Origin: Gemmata massiliana | Lineage (GTDB): Bacteria; Planctomycetota; Planctomycetia; Gemmatales; Gemmataceae | Reading direction: 5' to 3' | DNA: 64,000 nt | Assembly: GCA_000531095.1 (NCBI GenBank) | Contig: HG799465.1 | Location: 117,266-181,265, forward strand | Part shown: positions 55,298 through 63,832 of the stretch, piece after piece | How the letters are laid out: the number at the start of each line of letters is the position of its first letter | Numbering within the stretch: the stretch's first letter is position 1 | The notes under the pieces: generated by a model | What the model saw: only the letters and a program-made list of their open reading frames with translations | Told to the model about the DNA's origin: nothing | The model's database searches: none | Made by a program: the position numbers and the translations under genes

Positions 55298-56674
55298 ATG
55301 AGCTTATTCCAGCAGCGAGTTGGCTCGGTGATATTCTTGGCGACGCTGCTCGGCGTCGTTGCAACTGGCTGCAAAAGCGCACGTCAAGCCAGACGAGAAT
55401 GCCCAACGCCCACCACCCTCGGCATGCACACCCGTGACACGATCGACCCGGTCGCGCAAGCCGAGTTCAGTGCCCATGCCGATTTCAAACAGATCGCCGC
55501 TCGCTCGGAGATGGTGCGTAAAGCGGCTTTGGAAAAGGCTTTAAAGGAACGCAACCCGAACACCCCGTTCCGGGAGAAGAACGTCCTCAGTTTGTCCGGG
55601 GGCGGATCGTTCGGAGCGTTCTCGGCGGGGGTTCTGTGCGGCTGGACCGCGCGCGGCGATCGGCCCGAGTTCGATGTCGTGACCGGCATCAGCACCGGCG
55701 CGCTGACGGCCCCCTTCGCGTTCCTCGGGTCGGCCTACGACCAACAGTTGAAGACGTTCTACACGACCCTGGAAGCAAAAGACCTCTACAAGATGAAGCC
55801 CGTGCGCGGACTGTTCCGCGAATCGCTCGCGGACAATACCCCGCTCGCCGAGAAGGTGGCGGAGGTGCTGTCCCCGCAGGTGATATGCGAACTGGCCCGG
55901 GAGCACCAAAAGGGTCGGCGCCTCTACATCGGCACGACCGCGGCGGAGAGCAAACAGTTCGTCGTCTGGGACATCGGGGCAATCGCCTGTCGCGGGCGCC
56001 CGCAGGACGTGAAGCTCATTCAGCAAATTCTCCTCGGATCGTCCGCCATTCCGGGCGCTTTCCCGCCGCAGCACATCACGGTCGACGTAGACGGCCAGTG
56101 CGTGACGGAGCGCCACATCGACGGGGGCGTCTCGAAAGCCCTGTTCGTCATGCCGCCCTACGTGCCACCGGAGGACCGCTCGAAAGACCCGAACGCGGAC
56201 CTCGCGGGGACGAACGTGTATTTCGTCGTCGCCGGGAAGTTGTACGCCGACCAGGAGAAAATCAAGCCGCTAGCGCTCACGCTGGCCAGCAAGGAAATCT
56301 CCGCGATGATCTACGCGCAAACGCGGGGCGACTTGCAGCGCTATTTCACGACCGGGATGCTGACGGGGATGAACTACTATCTGACCGCCATCCCGCCCGA
56401 GTACCCGGCCCCGACGTCGAGCATGGCGTTCACGATCCCGCAGCTCACGGGCATGTTCAACGAGGGGTACCGGATCACGTGCCAGGGGATCGCGTGGCGC
56501 CGCACGCCGCCGGGCGTCGGTCCCGGCGAAGAGGACAACGTCCGGGCCGGGACACAACTGACGTATGAGATCCGCGGTCCGATATCGCGGAGCGAGAAGG
56601 GGCCGACTCCCTTCGTGCCAGTTCCTATTCCAATTTTAAATGAAGGAATCCCACCGGTCCCACCCGTCAAGTAG
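55298..56674 (+). CDS. patatin-like phospholipase lipoprotein
   Basis: 458 residues. Lipobox LGVVATGC places lipid at Cys25. Patatin motifs: oxyanion SGGGSFGAFSAGVL (~100), nucleophile G-x-S-x-G as GISTG with S132, and D-G-G at 275-277 in HIDGGVSKALF, giving the Ser-Asp dyad. A helical cap and a C-terminal Pro-rich tail (PFVPVPIPILNEGIPPVP) extend it. It should hydrolyse phospholipid or acyl ester bonds at a membrane surface; its own membrane anchor fits that. Confidence 0.93.
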   Translation: MSLFQQRVGSVIFLATLLGVVATGCKSARQARRECPTPTTLGMHTRDTIDPVAQAEFSAHADFKQIAARSEMVRKAALEKALKERNPNTPFREKNVLSLSGGGSFGAFSAGVLCGWTARGDRPEFDVVTGISTGALTAPFAFLGSAYDQQLKTFYTTLEAKDLYKMKPVRGLFRESLADNTPLAEKVAEVLSPQVICELAREHQKGRRLYIGTTAAESKQFVVWDIGAIACRGRPQDVKLIQQILLGSSAIPGAFPPQHITVDVDGQCVTERHIDGGVSKALFVMPPYVPPEDRSKDPNADLAGTNVYFVVAGKLYADQEKIKPLALTLASKEISAMIYAQTRGDLQRYFTTGMLTGMNYYLTAIPPEYPAPTSSMAFTIPQLTGMFNEGYRITCQGIAWRRTPPGVGPGEEDNVRAGTQLTYEIRGPISRSEKGPTPFVPVPIPILNEGIPPVPPVK

Positions 56675-56759
56675 TCGCACGCGACCGGCGGCGAACCTCC
56701 TCGGGTCGCGGTCACGCGAGAAGGCTTGCGGGCGAACCGGCGCTTTAGGATAATCCCTA

Positions 56760-56784
56760 GCCGGCGGAGCTAAGCTCCGCCGGC
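56760..56784 (+). terminator. hairpin terminator after the patatin gene
   Basis: GCCGGCGGAGC and its reverse complement form a perfect 11-bp stem with a 3-base turn, ~85 bp after the stop codon. Confidence 0.65.
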
Positions 56785-56947
56785 GTCATTTCCGATGCGT
56801 TCCGTCTTTCCTGGCTCAACTGCCCAAAGCCGGACTCGTATGCCCCTTACCATCAACAACCCGAGCAATAACGGCACGTGGAATTTTGGAGATACCCGGC
56901 GATACACCCACTAACCCACTCACGAATTAGCGCCAGATGGAGTTGCC

Positions 56948-57889
56948 ATGAATAAGCGGAACGGATTCACGTTGCTTGAGTTAATCGTCGTGGTAGCCAT
57001 CATCGCCGTCCTCATTGGGCTACTGATCCCCGCGGTGCAAAAAGTCCGTGAGGCGGCCGCGCGCATGAGATCACTTAATAACCTCAAACAACTCGTCACA
57101 GCGGTACATCAATTGGGAAGCGACGAGCGGGGCTACATCGGGGGCTTCGCCAAACCCGACCCGAAGACGTGGCAAGAGCGCGACGCGACATCCGGCCGCC
57201 TCGATATGAATCCGCACTTGTTCACGGTGTATTTGCTCGATGGCTACCCGGCGCCGGGTACGGATATCGAGGGGTTGCGCCCGTACTTCATCTCTCCCGC
57301 CGACCCGTCGGACGTGTCGGGATCCAAAACGCGCGTCAAGTACCCCGACGGCACAATGCGGATGGAATACCCGAGCGGTGGGCCAACGAGTTATGCGTTC
57401 AACATGGTGGCGTTCACCGGCCCGCCGCGGTTCCCGGATTCCATCCGCGACGGCACCTCAAACACGATCGCGTTCAGCGAGCGGTACTATTTCCGATACC
57501 TCAGCCCCGAGCCAATTGATGCTTCCGGCACATACGCCACTTCTTGGATGGCCTACGCGGACGGTAACCCCGCGATCCGATCGACGATTCCACCGTACCC
57601 GATGAACGACAGCGGTTCGCGGCGCCCGTCATTCGCGGACGCGGGTTGGGGAGACGTGGTGCCGGTAACGGAGGGGGGCGTAACGCGACCATCGGTTCCC
57701 GGCGTCACATTCCAAGTGCGCCCGGCCCCAAAGGACGCGAATGCCTACCAACTTCAAACCCCGTTCGCTGCGGGGTTACCGGTCGCGATGTTCGATGGCA
57801 GCGTGCGGACGGTCGGCCCCAAGGTCAGCCCCGAAGTGTTTTGGGCCGCGGTAACGCCAGCCGGTGGTGAAGTGGGTGTAGACTTCTGA
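56948..57889 (+). CDS. DUF1559 protein with prepilin-type N-terminus, second copy
   Basis: 313 residues from ATG 56948. [20 protein letters not shown] is a prepilin helix with the +5 Glu; [20 protein letters not shown] starts the DUF1559 region as in the copy at 42244. The body diverges from that copy (shorter middle, [20 protein letters not shown] at the end). No lipoprotein gene follows. It ends 22 bp before a bidirectional terminator. Confidence 0.95.
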   Translation: MNKRNGFTLLELIVVVAIIAVLIGLLIPAVQKVREAAARMRSLNNLKQLVTAVHQLGSDERGYIGGFAKPDPKTWQERDATSGRLDMNPHLFTVYLLDGYPAPGTDIEGLRPYFISPADPSDVSGSKTRVKYPDGTMRMEYPSGGPTSYAFNMVAFTGPPRFPDSIRDGTSNTIAFSERYYFRYLSPEPIDASGTYATSWMAYADGNPAIRSTIPPYPMNDSGSRRPSFADAGWGDVVPVTEGGVTRPSVPGVTFQVRPAPKDANAYQLQTPFAAGLPVAMFDGSVRTVGPKVSPEVFWAAVTPAGGEVGVDF

Positions 57890-57911
57890 GCGTTCTTCAT
57901 CGTAGTTTTGC

Positions 57912-57969
57912 GTAATTACAAGTGGGCGGGTGAGAGTCACATAACTCTCACCCGCCCACTTGTAATTAC
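57912..57969. terminator. bidirectional terminator between DUF1559 and trpD
   Basis: Perfect 26-bp arms (57912-57937 and 57944-57969) with a 6-base loop; GTAATTACAAGTGGGCGGGT begins the left arm. The AT-rich ends give T-runs in both directions, between convergent genes. Confidence 0.85.
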
Positions 57970-58005
57970 AGGTCGTTCCACCCGCTACGTGATCCCGAAA
58001 CGAAA

Positions 58006-59100
58006 CTAGCCCGCCGAGCTGTCCCGGCGGCACAATTCCGCCAGCACCGCGCGCGGCTTGCCCGCCTTCAGCGCCGCGTCCGCTCGTTCGACGCCGTCCC
58101 GGAGCGTGGGCACGGCCTCCGCCGCCCACAGTGCTGCCGCCGCGTTCGCGACGATGATGCGGCGCGCCGGGCCGTCTTCGCCGTTCAGCACGCCGCGAAT
58201 GATGGCCGCGCTCTCGCGCGAGTCCGCCGCGCGAATCGAGGCCGGCGAAACCGGCGCCAGCCCGAACTCGCTCGGGCTCCATTCAAGGACGTCGTACTCG
58301 TCCCCGCGCACCACGCGGACCATCGTCGGCGCCGAGAGACTCACTTCGTCCAGTCCGTCGAAGCTGGTGACCAGCACAGCCTGCCGAACCCCTAAACGCG
58401 CAAGTGCCGCGGCCAGCGGATCGAGCAACTCAGCTTTGCCCACACCAAGAAGTTGGTAGGGTGCATTGGCTGGGTTCGCGAGCGGCCCCAGCAGGTTGAA
58501 CAGCGTGCGGGTACCGAGCCTTTTCCGGAGGTCGGCGACGTGAGCCATACCGCGGTGGAAGTGCGGGGCGTAGCAGAACGCGAACCCGGTGCGATCGAGG
58601 CACCGCTGTGCCCACTCCGGGCCGGCCTCGATCGGCACGCCGAGTTCGCGCAGCACGTCCGCGCTGCCCGACTTACTCGACACGGCTCGCCCGCCGTGCT
58701 TCACCACCGGCACACCGGCCCCGCACGCGACCAGCGCCGCGGCGGTGCTGATGTTGAACGTGCCGCTTTCGTCGCCGCCGGTGCCACACGTGTCCAGAAC
58801 CGGACCGGACACGGGGACGAGTCCAATCATCTGTTCCCGCAGCACGAGCGCCGCAGCGGCGATTTCTTCCGCGGTTTCGCCCTTCATTCGCAGCGCGGTC
58901 AGGAACGCGGCCCCGCGGGCCTCGTCCACGCGCCCGGCGACGAGATCGCGCACCGCTTCCGTCACCCCGGCCGCCGGTAAATCTTGCCCGTTAAGGAGTT
59001 GGGCAAACAGCTCGGGGAACCAAGTTGGGGTCAAATGCTCCAAACGACGCACCCAAAAGAGGGGAGAATCCTCAAGCCCTGGCGAAATGGTATCGCGCAA
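58006..59100 (-). CDS. trpD: anthranilate phosphoribosyltransferase
   Basis: 364 residues. Joins anthranilate to phosphoribosyl pyrophosphate in tryptophan synthesis. The glycine-rich loop is DTCGTGGDESGTFNIST, and KHGGRAVSSKSGSADVLREL contains the substrate-binding KHG and SS residues. FNLLGPLANPANAPYQLLGV is the conserved central motif. The start is a TTG at 59100; the N-terminal ~28 residues before FPELFAQLLNGQDL are unusual for TrpD, so an internal start is possible, though no ATG is suitably placed. No other trp genes are nearby. Divergent from lexA. Confidence 0.95.
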   Translation of the reverse strand: MRDTISPGLEDSPLFWVRRLEHLTPTWFPELFAQLLNGQDLPAAGVTEAVRDLVAGRVDEARGAAFLTALRMKGETAEEIAAAALVLREQMIGLVPVSGPVLDTCGTGGDESGTFNISTAAALVACGAGVPVVKHGGRAVSSKSGSADVLRELGVPIEAGPEWAQRCLDRTGFAFCYAPHFHRGMAHVADLRKRLGTRTLFNLLGPLANPANAPYQLLGVGKAELLDPLAAALARLGVRQAVLVTSFDGLDEVSLSAPTMVRVVRGDEYDVLEWSPSEFGLAPVSPASIRAADSRESAAIIRGVLNGEDGPARRIIVANAAAALWAAEAVPTLRDGVERADAALKAGKPRAVLAELCRRDSSAG

Positions 59101-59132
59101 GCTCAGAAAGCGAAATTTTTCTCTTCCGTTGT

Positions 59133-59144
59133 GAACAGTTGTTA
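59133..59144 (+). promoter_or_regulatory. candidate LexA box upstream of lexA
   Basis: GAACAGTTGTTA is one base from the GAAC-N4-GTTC form bound by LexA of Gram-positive type. It is 160 bp upstream of the lexA start and 32 bp upstream of the trpD start, in the right region for autoregulation. The planctomycete LexA target is not known to me, so this is speculative. Confidence 0.25.
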
Positions 59145-59306
59145 CTTATACTTTCATACAGTGGACGGGTGTAACGATTGTGCCGGTTGCGTGATCCGAA
59201 AAGGCACGAGAAATACACCCCGGTTCATCACAACCACCGACAGACCTGGATAAACCTCCAGTGAGGAAAACCGTCTGTCTACACTAACTCCTCGTTGAGG
59301 CCACCT

Positions 59307-59936
59307 ATGTCCGACCGCCCCCTGCTGACCGATCGCCAGGAAGCGATCTACAACTTCATCCGCAAGCACATCGAGGACAAGGGCTTCCCACCCGCGATCC
59401 GCGACATCTGCACCGAGTTCGGCATCTCGTCGCCGAACGGCGTCATGTGCCACTTGAAGGCGCTGCAATCGAAAGGATACATCCAGCGCATCCAAAAGGG
59501 AGAGAACTCGGTCAAGGCGCAGGCGCGCGGGATCACGATCCCGGGCGTCACGTCCGGCGGGTTCAGCCTCCCGCTCGTCGGCGTGGTCGCGGCCGGTCGC
59601 GCGATTGAAACGACCGAACAAGACGACCGGTTGGAAATGCGCGACCTGTTCGGCAGCGACGACCTGTTCGTCGTGAAGGTCCGCGGCACCTCGATGATCG
59701 ATGGCCACATTGCCGACGGCGACTTCGTCGTGATCCGCAAGAAGGAAACGTGCGAGAACGGCGAGAAGGTGGTCGCGATGGTCGAAAAAGCGATGACGCT
59801 GAAGAAATACTACAAGAAGAAGAACGAGATCCAGTTGCACCCGATGAACAGCACGATGGAGCCGATCATCGTGGACCCGGCCCGCGAAGACATTCGCATC
59901 CTGGGCGTGCTGGCCGGCGTCATCCGGAAGTGCTGA
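59307..59936 (+). CDS. lexA: LexA repressor
   Basis: 209 residues from ATG 59307, after GAGG. N-terminal winged helix: LTDRQEAIYNFIRKHIEDKG and PPAIRDICTEFGISSPNGVM. The self-cleavage bond is Ala96-Gly97 in VGVVAAGRAIE, and the catalytic Ser129 (VRGTSMIDGHI) and Lys166 (AMTLKKYY) are present, so this should be the SOS repressor, cleaved when RecA is active. The N-terminus is more like LexA than the phage repressors. The gene stands alone; upstream is a possible binding site. Confidence 0.95.
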   Translation: MSDRPLLTDRQEAIYNFIRKHIEDKGFPPAIRDICTEFGISSPNGVMCHLKALQSKGYIQRIQKGENSVKAQARGITIPGVTSGGFSLPLVGVVAAGRAIETTEQDDRLEMRDLFGSDDLFVVKVRGTSMIDGHIADGDFVVIRKKETCENGEKVVAMVEKAMTLKKYYKKKNEIQLHPMNSTMEPIIVDPAREDIRILGVLAGVIRKC

Positions 59937-60005
59937 ACCGCTCCGGCGGAGTGCAGTGACTGAGCGACCGCACGAAAGCGGGTCACAGTTGGTGGCCCGC
60001 TTCCG

Positions 60006-60734
60006 TCACTGTCCCTTTTTGGGTTTCGGCTGAGTCTTATTGCCTGAAGTCTTAGGGGCCTTCGGCGCGCGGCTCTCGAAAATCCGCGACACCTTCACAG
60101 CGAACCCCGGCAGCACGGTTCCACCATCCAGTTCGTCGTTCACCCCGAGCGTCTTCTTGCGCTTCGGGTTGCCCTTCGGGTACACATCCACTTCTTTCCG
60201 TTCGGGGTCCACGAACCACACGAGTTTCACGCCAGCTTTCGCGTACTCCGCGAGTTTGATCTCCATTTCGCGCTGCGTGTTGCTCGGGCTGAGCACCTCC
60301 ACCGCGAGGTCCGGCGGCACTTCCAGAAACGCGCCGGCGGGGTTCTCGATCTCGTTCGGGTCGTCCACGCTGTCCCAGCGGATGAACGAGACATCGGGCA
60401 CGCGAACCAAATCGAGTTTGAATCGAATTAGCCCCTGAGCACCGGCTACGAGTCCGAGATTGTGCGTTTCAAGAAACGCCAAGAGGAGGTAGATGATCCG
60501 CGCGCCGATCGCATCGTCTCGGAAGCCCATCGCTTTCTCCACGAGAATTCCGTCAACGAGTTCGCACCCTCGGTCGCCGGTGATGGAGCCATCGAGCAAG
60601 TCCTGCACGGTCGCGGTACCCGGGGCGGGAAACGACAGAATGCGCGATTCGGGGACGTGGCCGATCCGCTTCTGGACGTCGGCGATCGTGGGGAATTTGG
60701 TTTTCGGCGTGGTTCTCGCGGTGGAAGCGGGCAT
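60006..60734 (-). CDS. Uma2-family (DUF820) nuclease-like protein
   Basis: 242 residues from ATG 60734, seven bases after AGGAG. The core restriction-endonuclease-like fold is plain: VRVPDVSFIRWDSVDD, PPDLAVEVLSPSNTQREMEI and AEYAKAGVKLVWFVDPERKE carry the D-(x)-E-x-L and K motif of the PD-(D/E)XK family. Planctomycetes carry many copies; targets are unknown. A charged Lys/Pro tail (APKAPKTSGNKTQPKPKKGQ) follows. Convergent with lexA. Confidence 0.93.
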   Translation of the reverse strand: MPASTARTTPKTKFPTIADVQKRIGHVPESRILSFPAPGTATVQDLLDGSITGDRGCELVDGILVEKAMGFRDDAIGARIIYLLLAFLETHNLGLVAGAQGLIRFKLDLVRVPDVSFIRWDSVDDPNEIENPAGAFLEVPPDLAVEVLSPSNTQREMEIKLAEYAKAGVKLVWFVDPERKEVDVYPKGNPKRKKTLGVNDELDGGTVLPGFAVKVSRIFESRAPKAPKTSGNKTQPKPKKGQ

Positions 60735-60941
60735 TCGTGCGCTCCTGTGGGTCGTTGGCATTGTGACGCAAGGCTCCATTCGTCACAACCTCAAGGGGCA
60801 CTCATTTCTTCAGTGTTTATCCCTCGCCACACACGATCTGGTTTGGGGTTCGACGACAAAGGAAAAATCGGTGGCGGGTGAGCCGGCGGAATTTCGCATT
60901 GAGTGTGGACAGCAGTAACCACACAAGCGGGTTCGTTGACT

Positions 60942-61277
60942 ATGCCTGCGATGCTTCACAACGGTCAGTGGTACCTCTACAGCGCGGAAAAGGACTTCGA
61001 GCCGCTCAAGCTGCCGCCCGGATTCCCGCCTCTCATCCCGTTACCGGGCGCCCGACCGCGTGTCTCGCGGTTCGTTGGTGTGTGGCTCAATCTGGCGACC
61101 GGGCGCGGCGGCGGAGTTCCCGCGATGGACGAGGAAGGCGCCCTGCGGCTCGCACGCGAAGAGATACTCAAACAACCGCCGGCCGAGCGCGTCGCGGCCC
61201 TGACCCAGGATTGCCGCGCGCGCGTCGGTCCGGCGGTAACGGTGTCTGACGACTCGGGTTGTGCGATCGTGAGGTGA
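60942..61277 (+). CDS. small protein of unknown function
   Basis: 111 residues from ATG 60942. Starts MPAMLHNGQWYLYSAEKDFE, then a Pro-rich turn (LPPGFPPLIPLPGARPRVSR) and a helical C-terminus (EEGALRLAREEILKQPPAER). No signal peptide. Not recognised. A start further upstream is possible. Confidence 0.6.
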   Translation: MPAMLHNGQWYLYSAEKDFEPLKLPPGFPPLIPLPGARPRVSRFVGVWLNLATGRGGGVPAMDEEGALRLAREEILKQPPAERVAALTQDCRARVGPAVTVSDDSGCAIVR

Positions 61278-61319
61278 GTGACTCGACCGGCGTGAACGTT
61301 AGACGAGACTGCCGGACTC

Positions 61320-61391
61320 CACCCGTTCGTTGGCACTCGTGGTTCGCCTGAATGTTTCTTGGCGAACCACGAGTGCCAACGAACGGGTGGA
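61320..61391. repeat. intergenic palindrome, 30-bp perfect arms
   Basis: Arms 61320-61349 and 61362-61391 are exact complements (CCACCCGTTCGTTGGCACTC...), 12-base loop. It carries the GTTGGCAC variant also seen in copy B at 35031. Confidence 0.85.
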
Positions 61392-61410
61392 ACACATGCC
61401 CGCGGTGTGG

Positions 61411-63582
61411 TTACTTGCCCGTCAGTTCTTTGACGAGCGGCGTGGCCGGGTACAGTTTGCGGAGCGCCTCCAGCACGGCCTTCGAGTGAACCGCGATGTG
61501 CCGGGCTTGCACGTCGGTGTACACGAAGTTCCGCACCAGCCCGTGCCGGTTACGGTCGAAGTTGATGCCGACCAGTTCGCCCGCGCGGTTCAGAACCGGG
61601 CTGCCGGAGTTGCCGCCGATCGTGTCCGCAGTGCTCACGAAGTTAAAAGGGGTCTTGAGGTCGAGTTTGTCCTTCCCCTCCAGCCACCGCTTCGGCAGAT
61701 CGAACGGCTCCTTGCCGTCTAACTTCGCGGCCTTCTCGAACGCTTCGCCGAACGTCGTGTGGAAGTTCAACTTCTCGCCGCCGACCTCGTACCCGCGCAC
61801 GGTGCCGAACGCCAGGCGCAGCGTGAATGTTGCGTCCGGTGCGACCGAGTTGCCGTAGGCCAGGAACCGCACGCCGGAGAGCGCGGCATACGCCTGACGC
61901 TCCGGTTCTTCGGTCTCGTTTTCGTACTGCGTGCGCAGTTTGCGCGATTCGGCGTCCACAGACTTCGCCAGAACAATGAGCGGGTCTTTGCTCGCGTCGA
62001 TCGCTTCCTTCCCGCCATCGACCAGTTTCTTCCGCTCGGCCGGGTCGAGGAGCTTCGTCCCCGCGATCAACTCTTCCGCACGAGCGGCCGGGTTCTTCCC
62101 CGCGAGAACGATCTTCACGAGCGCGTGTTCGCCGCCGAGGTTCTCTGCCATGAACGTGAGCGACGCGGTGAGTTTCGCGCGCTCCAGTTCCGGGTAAATC
62201 GGCGCCGGGCTGAAGAGCTGGTACTTGAGCGATTCGAGGTTGGAGTCGCGGTACTCGCGGAGCCGGTCGGCCGACTTCTTCGGCAACTCGTCGCCCATCC
62301 GCACGCAGTGCCGGGCGGTGCCGAACAGCGGCGAGAAGAATGCGTGCCCGGTTTCGACCAGCCCGTGCTCTTTCTCGAACCCGCGGAGCTTCACCTGCAC
62401 GGCCTCGATCCTCGCGAGCGCGTCGAGCGTGTCGTCGAACGCGGCCAACCGTTTCGGATCGACCGGCCCGGGGGTCAGTGACCGGTACTTGTGTGTCGCG
62501 GCGCTCTCAACGAGCCCGCGCTCGGATTTCTGCTTCTGTTCCATGATCTTCGGATCGAGCAGCCCCTGGAGTTGCCCACTGAACGCCTTGCGCGCGTTCG
62601 CGACGCTGTGCAAATCAGTGGCGGCTTGCCGCGCGTTCTCGCCGCTCTGCTCGCTGTACTGTTTCAGGGCCGCTTCGAGCGTGCGCAAGCGGTACAGCGT
62701 GTACGGCAGCGTGTGGTCGCGGCGGTGCTTGAGGCGCGCGAGTGTTTCGAGGCGCTGGGTGGTTCCGGGGTGCCCGGTCACGAACACCAGGTCGCCGCCC
62801 GCGGGTCCGGTTTCGCTCCACTTGAAGAAGTTCGGCGTCTTCGCCGGCGCGCCGTTGTCGTAAGCGCGGAAGAACGCGATGTCGAGGTTCATGCGCGGGT
62901 ACTCGAAGTTGTCGACGTCCCCGCCGAAACTCGCGATCTGCCGCTCCGGGGCGAACACGAGGCGCACGTCGGTGTACTTCTTGTAGCGGTACAGGTGGTA
63001 CAGCCCGCCGTTGTAGAGCGTCACCACGTCCGACCGCAGCCCGGTCTTGTCGAGCGAGTCCTTCTCGATCTTGCCCATCACCGCGCGCCGGGCGGCGAAC
63101 GCTTCCGCGCCGGTCATGTTCGGCTTCACGGCGGCGTTCACATCACCCGTCACGTCGACGATTTCCTGGAGTACGTTGATTTCCTGGTCCGGGCACTTCA
63201 GTTCCTTCTCGCGCGTATCGGCGTAGAAGCCGTCGCGCAGGAAATCCTGGCCCGCCTTGCTGAGCTTCTGCAACGAGTCGGCCGCGACGTGGTGGTTCGT
63301 GACGAACAGCCCCTCCGCCGACACGAACCCGCCCGATCCGCCGCTGTTGAGGCGCACCGACCCGAGCATCGCGTTCTTCACCCACACGTCGGTGAGGTCG
63401 AACTGGTGCGCGTCCTTGAGGTGCTGTTTGGGCGGGTCGTTGAGCAACCACATCCCTTCGTCCGAAACCGCCGGCATGGTCCAGACTCCGACGAGTGCGA
63501 GTGCGAGAACGAGAGTGGGAATCCTATTTGTGCCGCGGGCTGATCGAACAGCCTTCCCGCGGAAGAACGCGAGGTCGCTCAT
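61411..63582 (-). CDS. exported dipeptidyl-peptidase of family S46 (DPP7/DPP11-like)
   Basis: 723 residues from ATG 63582. Signal region IPTLVLALALVGVWTMPAVS. Catalytic His in GLFVTNHHVAADSLQ, Asp in FGGDVDNFEYPRMN and Ser in TIGGNSGSPVLN complete the triad of this chymotrypsin-like family. The S1-subsite region reads GINFDRNRHG; an Arg here (as in DPP11, where Arg673 selects Asp/Glu at P1) rather than Gly (DPP7) suggests acidic preference. It would remove dipeptides from the N-terminus of peptides in the periplasm. Confidence 0.93.
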   Translation of the reverse strand: MSDLAFFRGKAVRSARGTNRIPTLVLALALVGVWTMPAVSDEGMWLLNDPPKQHLKDAHQFDLTDVWVKNAMLGSVRLNSGGSGGFVSAEGLFVTNHHVAADSLQKLSKAGQDFLRDGFYADTREKELKCPDQEINVLQEIVDVTGDVNAAVKPNMTGAEAFAARRAVMGKIEKDSLDKTGLRSDVVTLYNGGLYHLYRYKKYTDVRLVFAPERQIASFGGDVDNFEYPRMNLDIAFFRAYDNGAPAKTPNFFKWSETGPAGGDLVFVTGHPGTTQRLETLARLKHRRDHTLPYTLYRLRTLEAALKQYSEQSGENARQAATDLHSVANARKAFSGQLQGLLDPKIMEQKQKSERGLVESAATHKYRSLTPGPVDPKRLAAFDDTLDALARIEAVQVKLRGFEKEHGLVETGHAFFSPLFGTARHCVRMGDELPKKSADRLREYRDSNLESLKYQLFSPAPIYPELERAKLTASLTFMAENLGGEHALVKIVLAGKNPAARAEELIAGTKLLDPAERKKLVDGGKEAIDASKDPLIVLAKSVDAESRKLRTQYENETEEPERQAYAALSGVRFLAYGNSVAPDATFTLRLAFGTVRGYEVGGEKLNFHTTFGEAFEKAAKLDGKEPFDLPKRWLEGKDKLDLKTPFNFVSTADTIGGNSGSPVLNRAGELVGINFDRNRHGLVRNFVYTDVQARHIAVHSKAVLEALRKLYPATPLVKELTGK

Positions 63583-63790
63583 CGGGAACTGCCCCTGGGA
63601 CGCGAGTGTCACACGACAGGACAAGAACACGGGGGATAGTGTACGGCGGCGCGAGCCACTTCGCGACACCGGAAAGTGCGGGCTACAAACGCCCACCCGC
63701 TCCGCGACCGCCGCAGTTCACCATTGTCCTTGGCGAACCGCGACGGTCACAGTAGTTTCAAGGGGTTGGATGTGCCGCATGGGAGTTCCT

Positions 63791-63832
63791 CGTAATAACT
63801 TCGTATAGCATACATTATACGAAGTTATACGA
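63791..63832. other. sequencing-library linker containing an exact loxP site
   Basis: loxP is 63795-63828: 13-bp arm ATAACTTCGTATA, spacer GCATACAT, and the inverted arm. The four bases on each side (CGTA and ACGA) extend it to 42 bp, the form I recall for the 454 Titanium paired-end linker. No phage P1 sequence is nearby. Confidence 0.9.

Noticed and set aside
59100..59306. trpD and lexA as one regulatory unit
   Set aside because: They are divergent and unrelated in function; closeness alone is not evidence.
63795..63828. loxP as a natural P1-type recombination site or prophage trace
   Set aside because: No phage or recombinase gene nearby, and the flanking bases match the library linker rather than P1.
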